A stretch of DNA of 64,000 nucleotides from Labyrinthula sp. Ha (lineage: Eukaryota; Sar; Bigyra; Labyrinthulida; Labyrinthulaceae): NCBI GenBank assembly GCA_015227615.1, contig JAALGZ010000002.1:1984001-2048000 (forward strand), given 5' to 3'. A model generated the notes under the pieces. The model saw only the letters and a program-made list of their open reading frames with translations. It ran no database searches and had not been told where the DNA came from. This document shows positions 43,047 through 55,800 of this stretch, piece after piece. The translations under genes and the position numbers were made by a program. Within the stretch, counting starts at the first letter, position 1, and each line of letters opens with the position of its first letter.

Positions 43047-46000
43047 CTTTCAACTTTTTACTTGTTTTACAGCAGTATTTACTAGTTTGCACTTTGAATG
43101 TTATCGTATTGGAGATATTATGATAGATTTGTTTCGCAAAGAATTTTTATATATTTTTTTTTGTCTGAATTCTAAGATTTTAATTGAAGTATACCAAATG
43201 TATATAACCAGGATAACAATGGAAAAATTAAGAATTGTCTCCCACCTCAGGAGGGCAAGTAATATTCTGAATCGTTTTTTACGTATTATCCTTATCCTAG
43301 ACTGCTTTTCCTTCGATAATTACGAGAGAGACATATCCCCACTTGTAAACTATCTTCCTATTAACCGAATCTTATTAAAGCTTCCGAAATTTGCACAATT
43401 TTAGTTAAAACCTTAATGAAGGACAACACTGACCTGAATTTACCCCTCGTGAAAAAAAGTAAAGTATTTAATTTCTGAGACAAGAAGAATAAACCGGAAA
43501 AATCCTTGGAGTTGGCCTGAAATGGACCTTAAGTCTTGACCCTAAGTGATAAGAGAGTTAATAATTTTACCGAATTTAACTTTAATTTCTTATTTGTTGG
43601 TCCTTATCTTCTGAACAAATGTAGATGAAGTGAGGTCAAAAGAATTTAATTTAGGCTCTAACCTCGCCTTTCACGTGGGTTTGTTTTGTCATGATAGTAA
43701 ACTAATTAGCCATTAAGTTGTGAACATGTCAACCTATATTATTAACCCCCCGCGAAACTCTTTAAGATACCTATAATGTGCTCTTCGTGAGGAGTATAAA
43801 TCTCCTGGGCTAATCGAGCCCTATGACTATCCATTAAGTACATTTCTGTGGAGTTAAAGAATGAATGAGTACAGAGGTGTTGACTCGCAATCAAAAACAG
43901 TTCTCTTTTTCCAAATATCCCTTTAAAATGGAGATATATATGACTCGTCCTTTTCTATTCGTATGCTCTTCTGGAAAACTATTTTCATTGGTATTCTTGT
44001 CGAAGAACTTCATTACCCAAAATATCAAGGTCGTATGTTTGTCAGCTGCTTTCTAGTTGATGAAGACTAGGTTGACTTTAATTAGCAAAGTCCACTGTGG
44101 CACAAATAGATGGATGTAGTATATTTAACTTTAACAGCATTCTTACATTACTGTTGTGCCCTAGGTTGGCTTACTTCATTAACTATAAACTTTTTTGCTT
44201 GTAATATTTTTGATTAAGGCCTTTTAGTGAGCCAAACGATTAATCCTTACTTTCAACGGAGACTTTATTTAATTTATGAGGCTGTTTTAAGCATATTCAA
44301 GGTTTTAATACCTTTACCAATACTTATTTAAGTTTTCTAGATTTATTTCTTAAGCTGATTGATATTTTCCTAAAGAGATCGCTAAACTTAATTTTTCTTC
44401 ATAAACTATATGTTGGATAATATAGAACTTTTAAAACTAATTAGTCAAGATAATCGTAGGTGTTGTAACCAATAAAACTCTCATTTATATAAGATATATT
44501 GAGTGTCGCATATCAACAGGGTGATTGAGTAGCTTCTCATACATTTGTCAAACTATTAAGTTAGTAGAAACTGAAATAAGTACATACGTGAGTGTGGCGT
44601 TGCTAAGGTACAGAAAAATGTGAAAAGGTACTTTGGCATTAATCATTCTTCTTCTGTAAAGCGAGAGAAGATTTTAGTTATGTATCATAGATGCAGATAA
44701 GAACTGCCATACTCAGTGCGGAACTTAAAATATGTTTGCAGAGACTATTTGCAAGGTAATAATACTTCGATGAAGATCAGAATGTACCAACAACGGGACG
44801 TGCTGCAATCCTTATTTCTGCTGTTGATAATAGATGGATATTTGTTGCTGCTCTTATGTCCCTGATGTTGTATGTCATATTCGGGTGCTCTATCATTACA
44901 AATTGTTTTTGTCGCAGGCTTAACCTGAAGAAAAAAACCTCGAACAGAGAATTTTTTCTAGAATTAAAATTGACTCTTTTCAGCTGCATCCAAGATGTAA
45001 TTTTTACCGCATACGTTCTAATTTACTAGTAGAGGAGAATAGGGTCCTGCAACAGGGTATCATATAAATTTTCCATAAACGAAAAATTATCTAATGCTAA
45101 TGACTTTCACTTTCGGTAGAAACAAGAAAATAATTTTGACGACATTTTTGCCCGGAACGAAAAAGACACACTTCAGCTCTCCGATTTTACGTCCTGAGAC
45201 CCTTTTTTGTTGGCCAGTTTCAATGTTTCCTACAAAGAAAAAGATCAAACTGGTACATCTTTTTATAAAAATATATTTGAGTTTAGTTTGATGGTACATG
45301 CTGGTACTCTCGCCAAGCCGCCAATACAAAAATAATACGACATGAAAATTCAACAGCAAATGATGTCATGTTAAGGGCACTAGGTTTTTACGTCCATGCT
45401 ATATGTTGACCTCATTCCTTTCTTTAACTTTGAGTCTTCGAATGATGATGTAAAACGTGGCTTATTTGCTTTTCAATTGCACTTAGAAGCGCAAATTTGA
45501 AATCTATGGCAATATCGAGTAGCAAATTCTTAATGATTTTTGCTATATATAGCTTATCAGTTTTATTATTTTTTTTCTTAGAAATGCTTTTAACTGTGAA
45601 CTCGATATCTCTGCAAAGTACTAACGACAACTAGCAATAAATGAAAAAACGCACCTGGTGCATAATAAAATTAAAACTGGAGCTTATCCGAGACATGAGA
45701 AAAACAAAATTTACAATAAGAGAAGATTTAAAATAATGTATTAGGCAGAAATGGAGTAACCAATCTTGGAACGGTAATAAAGGAGGGTGTAAAGCTAATA
45801 CATACCCCTGTACTCGCTGATGAGTTAAGTTTATATGCGCTTAGGTATACAATATATAACTAGGAACCATGAACACCGTCAGAAGTGTATTTTACGTACC
45901 TATGATTATATTGGAATATGTTATCAAAAAATTAAGCTCTGATAAATGAGAAACTAAATCTAAAGCTTAAGAAATATATTTTAAGCCAGTCTATCATCTT

Positions 46001-49000
46001 TCTGGCAAATACCAATTCAATATTTAGTTAAGAGAAACCGTTCAAAGTACGCCATTAGGGACAAGTTGATAATATATTACTAATTGTTTCTTATGGGCAC
46101 CAGAGCAGTCCTTCTGTAAGAGAAAAATACTGCGTGCTATATACTGACCATTCTTACTTTTTATCGAATAGTCAAAATAATCCAACAATAAACATAGTCT
46201 TATCAATGCCTAGGATGAGTGAAATTAAGAGAAATATTTTTACTTTACTGTGGTAGCATAGCTTCATGTGATCACATCTCCTCTACCATACACTACTTAT
46301 TAAGAAAATGACGATGTATTAGTAGAAAGCATGAGTAATAATATATGTGTTTTCTGTTTTAATTAGTGTAATAAAATGAAAGAATCTTAAAATGCAACAA
46401 CAGACTAAAATTTAATTTTTAAACCGGAATGGTGGCTCCTGGGTATCGGGTTTAAATAGATTTATACATGTGTCATAAAAGATGTAGTTTTATGCCATGT
46501 AGAGGACAAAGAAAAAAAACAGAAAGCTTGGTTCTTGGTTATGCATGGTGTATGTTTATTAAAAGTATGTATAAGTAAAAATACTTTAAAAGCTCTTTTG
46601 CCTAGAGCCCCGGTTTGTACCTTGCTCAAGATTCTAGCACCTTATCTAATCAAAATAACCTTTCATATGCAGATGAACAAAGTCGTAAAGTTTAAACTTA
46701 TAGATCCCGATAGACCCTATTCCTATTCATTGAAATCTTCAGTTTTAAACGTGTTTCATTTACTACGAGGTATATTTGGCGGAGGTTGTTCTGAAATATG
46801 TGTTTTCGGGAGAATGCATTGAATGAAGTGATCCGTCAATTTATCTCTAAACTGGCTTTGGACATAGTTTTCTGTACCGGTATGTTGAATTGGATTATTA
46901 GCTACTTTAACTGTAATTTAAAATATACTTCCAGTGAGCTTTAGCATATTTTGAATCTTGGCTTAGTTACAACCCCTCCCCTCCAGTTATTTGAATTATA
47001 GGTTAGGTCAACAAAACGGCAAGCCAAGTACAAAGTTTGGTGCTCAAGAATGATAGTACATGCTGAAGCCAAGAAGATAAAATAGTGTGAAAAAACTTAT
47101 AGTTGCGAAGAACAAGTGAAAAAAAGCCTGGGGGTAGTATTTGTAATCTTGGTACTGATGGAATTTGCGGTTGTATTACTGGAAATATCCCAGAAAATTG
47201 TTGGTTGTAGGAGTTTTTGTTCCTTGAATTTTTTTGTTAGTATGATATTCTTGGAAGAAGTTACACTTGTTTCATACATTACTTATGTTTTGTTTTGTTC
47301 TGGATCTCTTTTAATGAATGGAACAATATATCTGGGTCCATCTATATATGCGGGGTATTAATTCAGAAGGAAACCATTTAGGCAAATACATGATGGGGAT
47401 GATTCCTATTAGAATTACATATGCAAACAATAGCAGTCTAACTTTTTCACACGATAAGGGGCTAAAATTATACTTACAAAGAAATTTAAGTATAAGCAGA
47501 AGAATAATCAACTTCCACTGTTTTTCTGTCTAATTAAAACAATGGAATATGTGCCGGCAAGGTTTATCCTGAACGATCTCCTGGCGAATTATTAATATAC
47601 ACTATGTATACATGTTTGTTTCTTATACTTTTCTAGATTATCCCCATGAAATCGACTAAATTTTACAAGAAGCATAAATCTGCAAACAGGATTTAGAGAG
47701 AAAAATCTATAACAATTGCTACTACTAATAACATTAGGAAAGCAGGTGTGCAGCAACCGCCTTTAAAACCTATGCAGTAGTATGAAAATCAGTTTTCAGT
47801 ATTGCTAGGTATCACGCGCTCATGCTCCTTACATTTCTCGTCCATTAATGAATGCTTCAAGGTTTGTTCTTAAGAAGTAATGGATTTAAGGTGAAAGAAT
47901 GTTGAAAGATGATACATCTTGGGAGAATTTATATCATTCGGTCAAGGTCTAGTGCAGGTAGTAACTTTCTAAGCAATGGGGTATAAGTAGCTTTGTTAAG
48001 AATGTAGAGTTTTGATGGTTCTAAGCGATAGTGCTCTCCTCAAAAACTTACTTAGTACTTGATGTTGTCTCCCTAGACAGAATAAGGCCAACTAGCAGAC
48101 AAAAACTTGCCCGGTCTCTTAACTTGTTAAAAGGATTAAAGCAACCACTTAGTTCATAGCAACTGTAACGGTAACTTGTAAATCACCAGATACAATTCAT
48201 AATTTTTCATTCTTCCTTGAGATTTATTAAACTTAAATAATATATTTGCTTCCTGATCTACCCTAAAATCAATCATTGTATTGTTTCATTTTTTTATAAA
48301 TGATAAGGCTCTTAACATGATGACAAAGTCTGGATACAGGCAACTCACGGCTAATGGAACCATATTATTAGTGAGGATCAATTGAGAACAAGAAATAAAT
48401 TTGAGTCAGTTCATAGAAATCTAAGTTGAAAATTTATCGTTGAAAATCATAATCAAAACTGGAATCAATTGATTAGTGATTATTTATTTTGTGTAGAAGT
48501 TCTTATAGAACCTAGCAAGTATTGGGATGTACAAAAACTTCCTCCAAAAGTATAGGTCTAATATTAATATTTGAATTTAAGTGATAAACTTTGGCGCCGA
48601 CAAAGTAACTGACCAAATTTTGATGTGGATAGAGTTGACTGCAGCTAAGTGGGGTACATGACACTAATAACCTTTAGTGTTGACACGCAGTATATGGAAT
48701 ATTTCATTCAAAATTTGAAAATTCTTTTAACCTTACGTGAAAATTCATTGAGATTTTTCAAACAGTTCTTTAAGACTTCTCACTAAATATCTCAAATATT
48801 GTTTAAACTATTACATATCAAATTTGGAGTATGGCATAATCTCCATCTAGCAATGTTTCAAGGGTTTGAAAAGTTTAAAAAAAGAGTCAGTTTCCACTAC
48901 CAAGGGTTGATCTTCAAATTCACTAAATTTTGGAGGTGACTTAGAAATTGAATGAGAGTACGACTTAGTAACTAAGAACCCCATAACTGTGCCTCGTTGC

Positions 49001-49801
49001 TGATTTCTCAGAGATCTTCTTATAATTCTTAGTTCTCACCCAAAGTGACGGGGAAATTTCTTAGTCGCTAGGAAATATACTCACAACTAGGTTGAGATCT
49101 CATTGAGAAGCTAAGCAGCACCTCTACTTCAGAGGCTCTCACTAGATGCTCTGCAGGGTGTTTGCCCTTTTTGCTTTTCAAGACTAATTACCTTTCTAGA
49201 AAATGAACAAACTGAATCAAAGTTTCTGGCGCAAGTCAAGACTCTTTAGAAGATACTACGAAAATTTCTAATATATTTTCTTACTGCATAATTAATCAAA
49301 TCGTAGGGTTAGTAAAGACCCACCGAACTTTCAAAGAATATGTTTAGTGTTTTTCTTTCTTTCTTATCTTTGTTAATGATGGAATAGTTATATATAGTTC
49401 AAGATGTTTCTGTCTTTGCAAATTATTATATTTACCCCTCCCAGACTTCAGAGCATACTTAATATAAAGAACAAACCGGATAACAGATATTATGAAAATA
49501 ATATTATGTATCAAACTAACAGTACCTAACATTAAGCAAAAGCAATTTTAATAATAGTCTATTTATGTTACAGTATTCAATTTCCCGGTAGTATTATGTT
49601 GATAGAAGATTCTGCTTTATAATTTCATTGCAGTTTGGAAAATTACTCCGAAGGCGATATGGCCTTATTTATTCTATACGACAAACGTAAAACGAAACTG
49701 GTTCAAAATCTTCTAAAATCATAGCAAGGAATAACATCCCAAAACAACTCCTTTATCACCACAAGTACACCGAATAGAAACAAGGAGTTTTAGTGCTGAC
49801 C
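43047..49801. other. Long intergenic region, no firm gene
   Basis: About 6.7 kb. Frames of 60-105 codons occur (about 43120-43404, 44777-44989 minus, 45094-45291, 46541-46822, 47160-47361), but their composition, overlaps and missing family matches do not let me call them genes. The 44777-44989 frame starts with ATG and has the most protein-like mix. A GGCCAGTT word lies near 45212. Genes with short exons could be hidden here. Confidence 0.45.
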
Positions 49802-52800
49802 ATGAGAATCATAGATGGTCTATTCAAAATTACCAAAATTTACGTTAACTATCCCAAGAGGTCACTTGCTGCTTGCTGGAGTGTTTTAGCTCTTCTTTCT
49901 ATCATTGTCCTATCTTTGAACTGGTTTTCTTTGGATGATTTCACAAGTTATGATTGGACTGTCCCAAATGGAAAAGGAAGTAGTCGACAAGATGCCTATG
50001 ATGATGCAGTCAGAAGTTCTGACACATCCGCTGAGCTTCAAGCACAGGAGAGACCTTTCAGAACATTTGGAGTCTTCAGAACGTCAATTAGCTTAATCTA
50101 CAGACAAAGAAACGCAGAGAATATTTTTAACCCAAAATCTGTGCAAGCTATTTGTGAGTTTGAGAGAATTTTCACAACTCGAGACGAGTATAGAAGTTTT
50201 TGTTTAACAGCAAATGCAAGTGGAGTGGATACAGAGTGTGATTTTGCCAACACACCTTTATTTTCAACAAGTTTTTATCCTAATGAGGAAGATTATTCAC
50301 ACTGTGAACTTTTGTCGCAAGAAAACATTGACGCCGTGAAAGTTTCTCTGTTAGAAAATTCTGCTTTGTTTTTCTTTGAAAGATCTGTGGGAGAAAACTA
50401 TGAAAGTCTAACAGAAGTGGATTACGAAAATTTAGTTGCAAGGAAGACGAGATCTTCTGTTGTTTTAGCTGGACCTTTAGGACCAGATACAACAGATGGA
50501 GAAACTTATTCAAACGTGCTAGATTTAGATTCTGATCCGCAATATAAATATTACCTTGAGTTCTTGGAATTTGCAAAAGATGAAATTGAAAATTATGTTG
50601 ATTTTTCTGGATCTTTTTTCAGATCTGGTTATTTTGAAAACTATTTTATTGGAAAAGATAAGAATGTGCAAGTTAAATGGTATACTTTGGCTTATGATTC
50701 TATTGAGTTAGATCTTGCTACAACAGCCGATTCTACACTTGTTGCAGCTAGTATTCTTTTTGTACTAATTTGTAATCGTATACAAGTACAAAGTTGGTTT
50801 CTTGCTATTCAGGGTTTAATAGCAGGTCTTTCTGGTATGGTAATAGGACTTGTTATATACTCTGGGATATTTAGAATATTTTATTTTCAAACTATTCACT
50901 CAATTACTGCGTTTTTAATTTTAGGTATTTCTGCTGATAATTTATATGTGTTTGATGGCCAGTTCTCCCATAGTGTACATTCTTGGAGGCTTTCCAAAAG
51001 TGAGTATGAAGGTGAAAAAAACTCTTTTTCTTCATCAAATTCGAAAACAATTAGAAAAGTGATAAGCTCACCAGGTATATACTTTGAGACAGGAAACCCT
51101 GAGCTTGAAATTCTTGGATGGAGGTTAGTATATACCATGTCTGTAGCTGGGAAAGCAGTTTTCAATACTACTAGCACAACAGTTGGTGCGTTTTTAGCAA
51201 CAAGTTCATCACCAGTAGCTCCTATTTCTTCTTTTGGAATTTATGCAGCTATGGTTGTGTTTTCTAATTTCTTGTATATTTTCACTCTGTTTCCTGCAAT
51301 GTTTTTAATATACACTTTAAAATACAAGCCAGATGAAATTGAATCCACGAGAATGAACCTGTTAAGTATAGATGAAGTAGATGGTAAAGTAAAAGAAACT
51401 GATGTACTGAGTAAAGAAGAAGAGCATCCGAATATTTTAACTAGGTTTTTTGCTGATTATTTTATCCCTGCCTTTGAAAAATCCACTGTTCAATGGAAGG
51501 GTAGAGAAATCAAGGTTTTGGCTCTGGCTTTAGTCTCCATTTTTATGATTTGGACAGGAATTTTTATTCGCTATGCTTCTCTTTTGAGCAGCCCAAGTTC
51601 AATAGAAGGTAATTTTCAAAATGGGCACATGTATACTGGAATCCAGGAAGAATTTGCTATGGATTTTGCCGGTGGATCAGAAGAACAGTTAGCAACTGTG
51701 TTTTGGACTTTTGGCATTAAAGGCATAGATCGATCTGGTTTTAATTTCTTTGATCCAAACGGATACAGAGGAGAGGTTGTGTACGATAAAAATTTTGATT
51801 TAGCCCCATCTGAGAGCCAGTTAACATATCTTGATGTGTGTAACAGGTTGGAAACGTTGTCGTGTGTGGTAGATGGGGAGCTCTTGACTGGATGTACTGA
51901 CCAGACATCACGGTTGGTAACTATCCCCGAAGAAATAGATTGTCTATTGGATGATTTTTATGCTTATACTGAAGCTACTGAAGGATATAATATGAGCGAA
52001 ATTTTTGAAGTTGGTGATGAGGATCCAGTTGAGTTTTATAGGCTATTAGAGGAGTTTTCCTTAAGTACTGACAATACAGATAAAATTGGTTTCATCGATG
52101 GAAAATTGACATTTATTTCCATAAAGTTTGTAACCACTCTACAGCAAAATAGACCACTTACTGAAAAGTAGCCAATTTTTAGAATTCTTTATGATTTAGA
52201 AGATGAAGTAGTCGCAACCGCGAATACACCAATGAAATCGATAATCCAGACAAATTTTGATATGGTTTTCATTGATAGTGAGGTTGGCATTGTGCGGGGT
52301 CTTTTCATAGGAATTGGAATTTCATTACCTGTTGCTTTCTTTGTTCTATTGCTTGGAACTAATAACTGGGTTCTCGCAACTTTTGCCGTACTTTCAATTA
52401 TTGGAATTTTAGCTTCTGTTTTGGGTACAATTAAACTTTTGGGGTGGAGTTTGTGGTATGCCGAAAGTATAGCTGGTGTTTTATGTATCGGATTGAGTGT
52501 TGATTACTCCATCCACATTGGCTGTGGATACGCAGTTGCTGGGGATGAAGGGCAGTTGTCAAGAGAAAGGCGTTTTGAGGCTGCAGCTAGACGGATGGGT
52601 CCAGTAGTAGTAGCTGCATGCGTCACAACGGCAGGTTCAGCTTGTTTTATGTTTGCAGGACAGTTGCAGTTTTTCCTGAAAATGGCCACATTAATATTTT
52701 TTACAATTATTTACAGTGTAATTTTTGCACTGTTCTTTTACTTACCTTTGATTTTTATTGCAGGTCCAGAAGGAGATTTTGGAAAGATTTCGGATTTAGT

Positions 52801-52879
52801 CGAAAGTTGTGGCAGCAGTGTGACAGTACAAGTCAAATCTGCAAAATCTGTGGTTGAAGTGGAAGAAAATGGGGTGTAA
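49802..52879 (+). CDS. Dispatched/Patched-like RND protein, in-frame TAG
   Basis: One frame runs through the whole span, 1025 codons before the final stop, broken only by TAG at 52169-52171 (codon 790). The protein has an N-terminal membrane helix, a large Cys-containing outer loop, a sterol-sensing-like helix bundle with GISADN at 375-380 (usual form GxxxDD), a second loop, and a second bundle with GLSVDYSIHI from 897, typical of Dispatched. Such proteins use ion gradients to move lipids, sterols or lipid-modified ligands. The coding sense on both sides of the TAG is intact. The 15 nt GTAGCCAATTTTTAG at 52168-52182 has intron ends and contains the stop; removing it keeps the frame. Other genes here end in TAG, so TAG is not simply recoded. 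Recent nonsense mutation, readthrough or sequencing error remain possible. The start is the first ATG after an upstream stop. Confidence 0.8.
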
Positions 52880-55800
52880 GCAGTTTTGCAATAGCTAGAA
52901 ACCTGTTTTACGATTAGGTTGGGTTGGTTTTAGTACGTTGTGGTAGCATAAAGTTAGTCAAGGTAGAATCAATCCCTCCTTTCACTATTCCTCTTATAAA
53001 AAAAGCGTTTTACCATTGAACTCACGTCGACTAAAATAAAGGTAAAGGGTAAGCTATTTCTCGCTACAATTATCTAGTAGCTAAATAAACCTCTTTCACC
53101 TGCAAGATGATAAGATTCTTCACGCTTGTGTTTTCTTAGAGGAATGAAAAAAACAGTTTTTTGACAGCCTTCCTTGGAAACATAATGCAATAGTTTTCAA
53201 AATATCAAATTTAGACTTTAAAAATATACTACAGAATACTTAGTTTCAGGAGTTGTATTTATACATGAAGAAACAATTGAGCTAATACAATACCTAAAGG
53301 TATAAAGTAACTTTGGAATTTTTCGAAGCTAGGTTGAGTTGTAGAAGTTTGATTTTGGTTCTCAATTTCTAGCATACACAAACTTAAATTAGAGATGCAC
53401 TCCACTTTCAACTTTGCACACAACGTTTGCTTAGACCAACAATTTATTAGTTTGTATTTTTAATAACTTTTAAACTTCAACTTGGAAAACCAAATCTTTT
53501 TCTAGTGCAACTATCCTTTCGTTATTCTGCTCTGAATATTTCGTTAGCTTTATATCTAACACAAAATTAACCCTTTTTATTGGTTGAGGTCTCATATAAG
53601 TAGTTTCTGATCCTAACGCATTCTTTTAAATAAATAAGGGAAGTTTGTTACACAACCTAATATGACCCTTCATCTGTTCGGTTCTACTATTTGTTCTCTT
53701 TACATTCTTTCCACAGGTTACACATTTTGCGTATTTTTTCTTCTCTGTTCCAACAAGAATAGCTATGAAATGTTTCATATAGTTCATATTTCGCGCTTTA
53801 TACTTCTTGTCTAAAACTTCTCCGTCCTTTAATCGTTTTGCACTTTCATAGTCAAAATCATCCTTTTTTTACTTCCTGAATACTACTTGAAGTTCGTGGT
53901 ACTGATTTCCTTTTTGGTGTGTGGAAGGCGAATTTTATATATAAAAGATACACCGATAGTTACGCCAGGTTCTCTGGAGTTTGAAAGGTGGAGTTCGGGT
54001 TTATCATCTTTGTTCATTTCACTTGTCTATACTACTAGTCCTTTTGCTTTTTAAGATTAGGTTACTAACGGTTAAGTATAGCAGTGTTTAACGAATATAT
54101 TTTGTTTCAAACGACAACGACTATATTACACCGGAGTACACACCAGGTGTGCACTAACGTCAATCACAGGAGAACCAAGGGTTCTCACATTACATGTTCG
54201 CAATTTTATTGGTGGAACTTTAGTTCGACCAATCAACAGGAGGATGACAATTAGAGATCTTATACTTGTGAGTTTCTGACTAGCTGCCGAAGATTATGGA
54301 CTTATGAATAAAGATATATCCCCTAACGGGAACAATAGGAAAAAGATCATAGTTTTTGTATACACAAGTTTGCTTTGTCTGTTAGTTTCTTAAGCCTTTA
54401 ACATGTTCTCTGAGATGTATCTTTAATCAGCTAACTACTAATTTTAGCGGATTTAGCTCACAGTGCGTACTTTATTTACCTCGTTTTACTATAATCAAGT
54501 TTTCCTTCGGGAAATCTCTTCTTATGCTTTTCATAGGCTTAGCAATTAGGTTGTAAATGGTATTGATGTTTCAGCTTGAAGAAACTCAGATTGTGAATTA
54601 AAGTTTTCTGAAGGTATTGTTGGATAGCGTAGTTACTCGTTACAATGATAGCCCAAAAGCAGTTATGGCTGATATATTAACTTATTTTAACATCTCTATC
54701 ATACCTATATAGTGCCACCTATCTACAGAGTACTAGACTGAATTCACTTACAGATTATGTTGATCAACCTATACTGCCACTTACCTTGAGCAACCCCATG
54801 CTGCTGCCAAACGCTTATCTGCTTTAGACCTTGCGAAAGAATAAAAATATGCCTAATTACGAAGCTTTTCACGAAGTATAAATAATACAGGCACTATTTG
54901 CATAAGATAGGTTTACTCGCTGAAATTTATCTAGCAACTCTGGGCACATGATGCCTTATCGAAGTCAAACTCAGAAAAAACTTAACTCCAAACATAGAGC
55001 AACTTCTATTTTATCCAAGAAATTCAAATCGATTCAAACTAAAAAATTGATTGCTTTAAAGTTTCACATATATATATTGAGCCGTTCTTAATTGCGTACT
55101 GTTCACTTTGATGTTTTTGCTATACTGGTACTATGGAATACTAGCCAGAATTTCCCTGCCATGTTTGTGTGTAATCACATCCTAGCAATAGTTATGTATA
55201 TGACCTTATCTACTATTTTATAATCACCAAATAATATTTCACCGAAAGTGTAAAATTTTTAAGCCAGGAAAGATGTGTTAGTTCGAAAATTTTCTTCTAC
55301 ACTAACGCAAATCCTGTACACCGCCTTCTACCATGTTTAAAGGTATGTGTTTCACTAGGAATATGTCCTTCTACTAAAGCTTTAGTGAGAAACTATATTC
55401 TAATGATAATTTGACAAAGCATTAACAGCCTTCAGCTAACATTTTCCAAGATATAAAACTGGAATAGGTAAGTTGACTCTGATGTAAATATTCGAGAACA
55501 TATTAGGTCTAATGAAACAGTGAGCATATTATAACATATTTTCTCTTATGTTAATTTCAATATTTGTATATTATGTATTAGATAGGCACAGATCAAAAAT
55601 TGCACATAAATTTTCTAGCGGTAATTATGGCCGTAGATTCTGCAGAAAATCTAGCCCTATTTTACCGAAAATCGAGTTTAAACTCTAAGGTACGGATATG
55701 TACTATTGAAAATGGGCATAGTTTGATATTAAGTTACCTTCAATGATAAATGAAGTGATTATTATTAATAACAAAGTGAAATTTACCTTGGATACATAAG

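Noticed and set aside
43120-43404. Small gene after the P450
   Set aside because: The composition is rich in Ile, Phe and Leu as in translated AT-rich DNA, and no family fits.
46541-46822. A 93-codon plus-strand frame as a gene
   Set aside because: No recognisable domain or neighbour support, and no flanking intron evidence.
52169-52171. Genome-wide reassignment of TAG to an amino acid
   Set aside because: The siderophore synthetase, YdcZ-type transporter and NFS1 genes all end naturally at TAG at the expected family length.
52168-52199. A 32-nt intron (GTAGCC to GATTTAG) in the Dispatched-like gene
   Set aside because: Its length suits the window, but removing it shifts the frame into an immediate stop.
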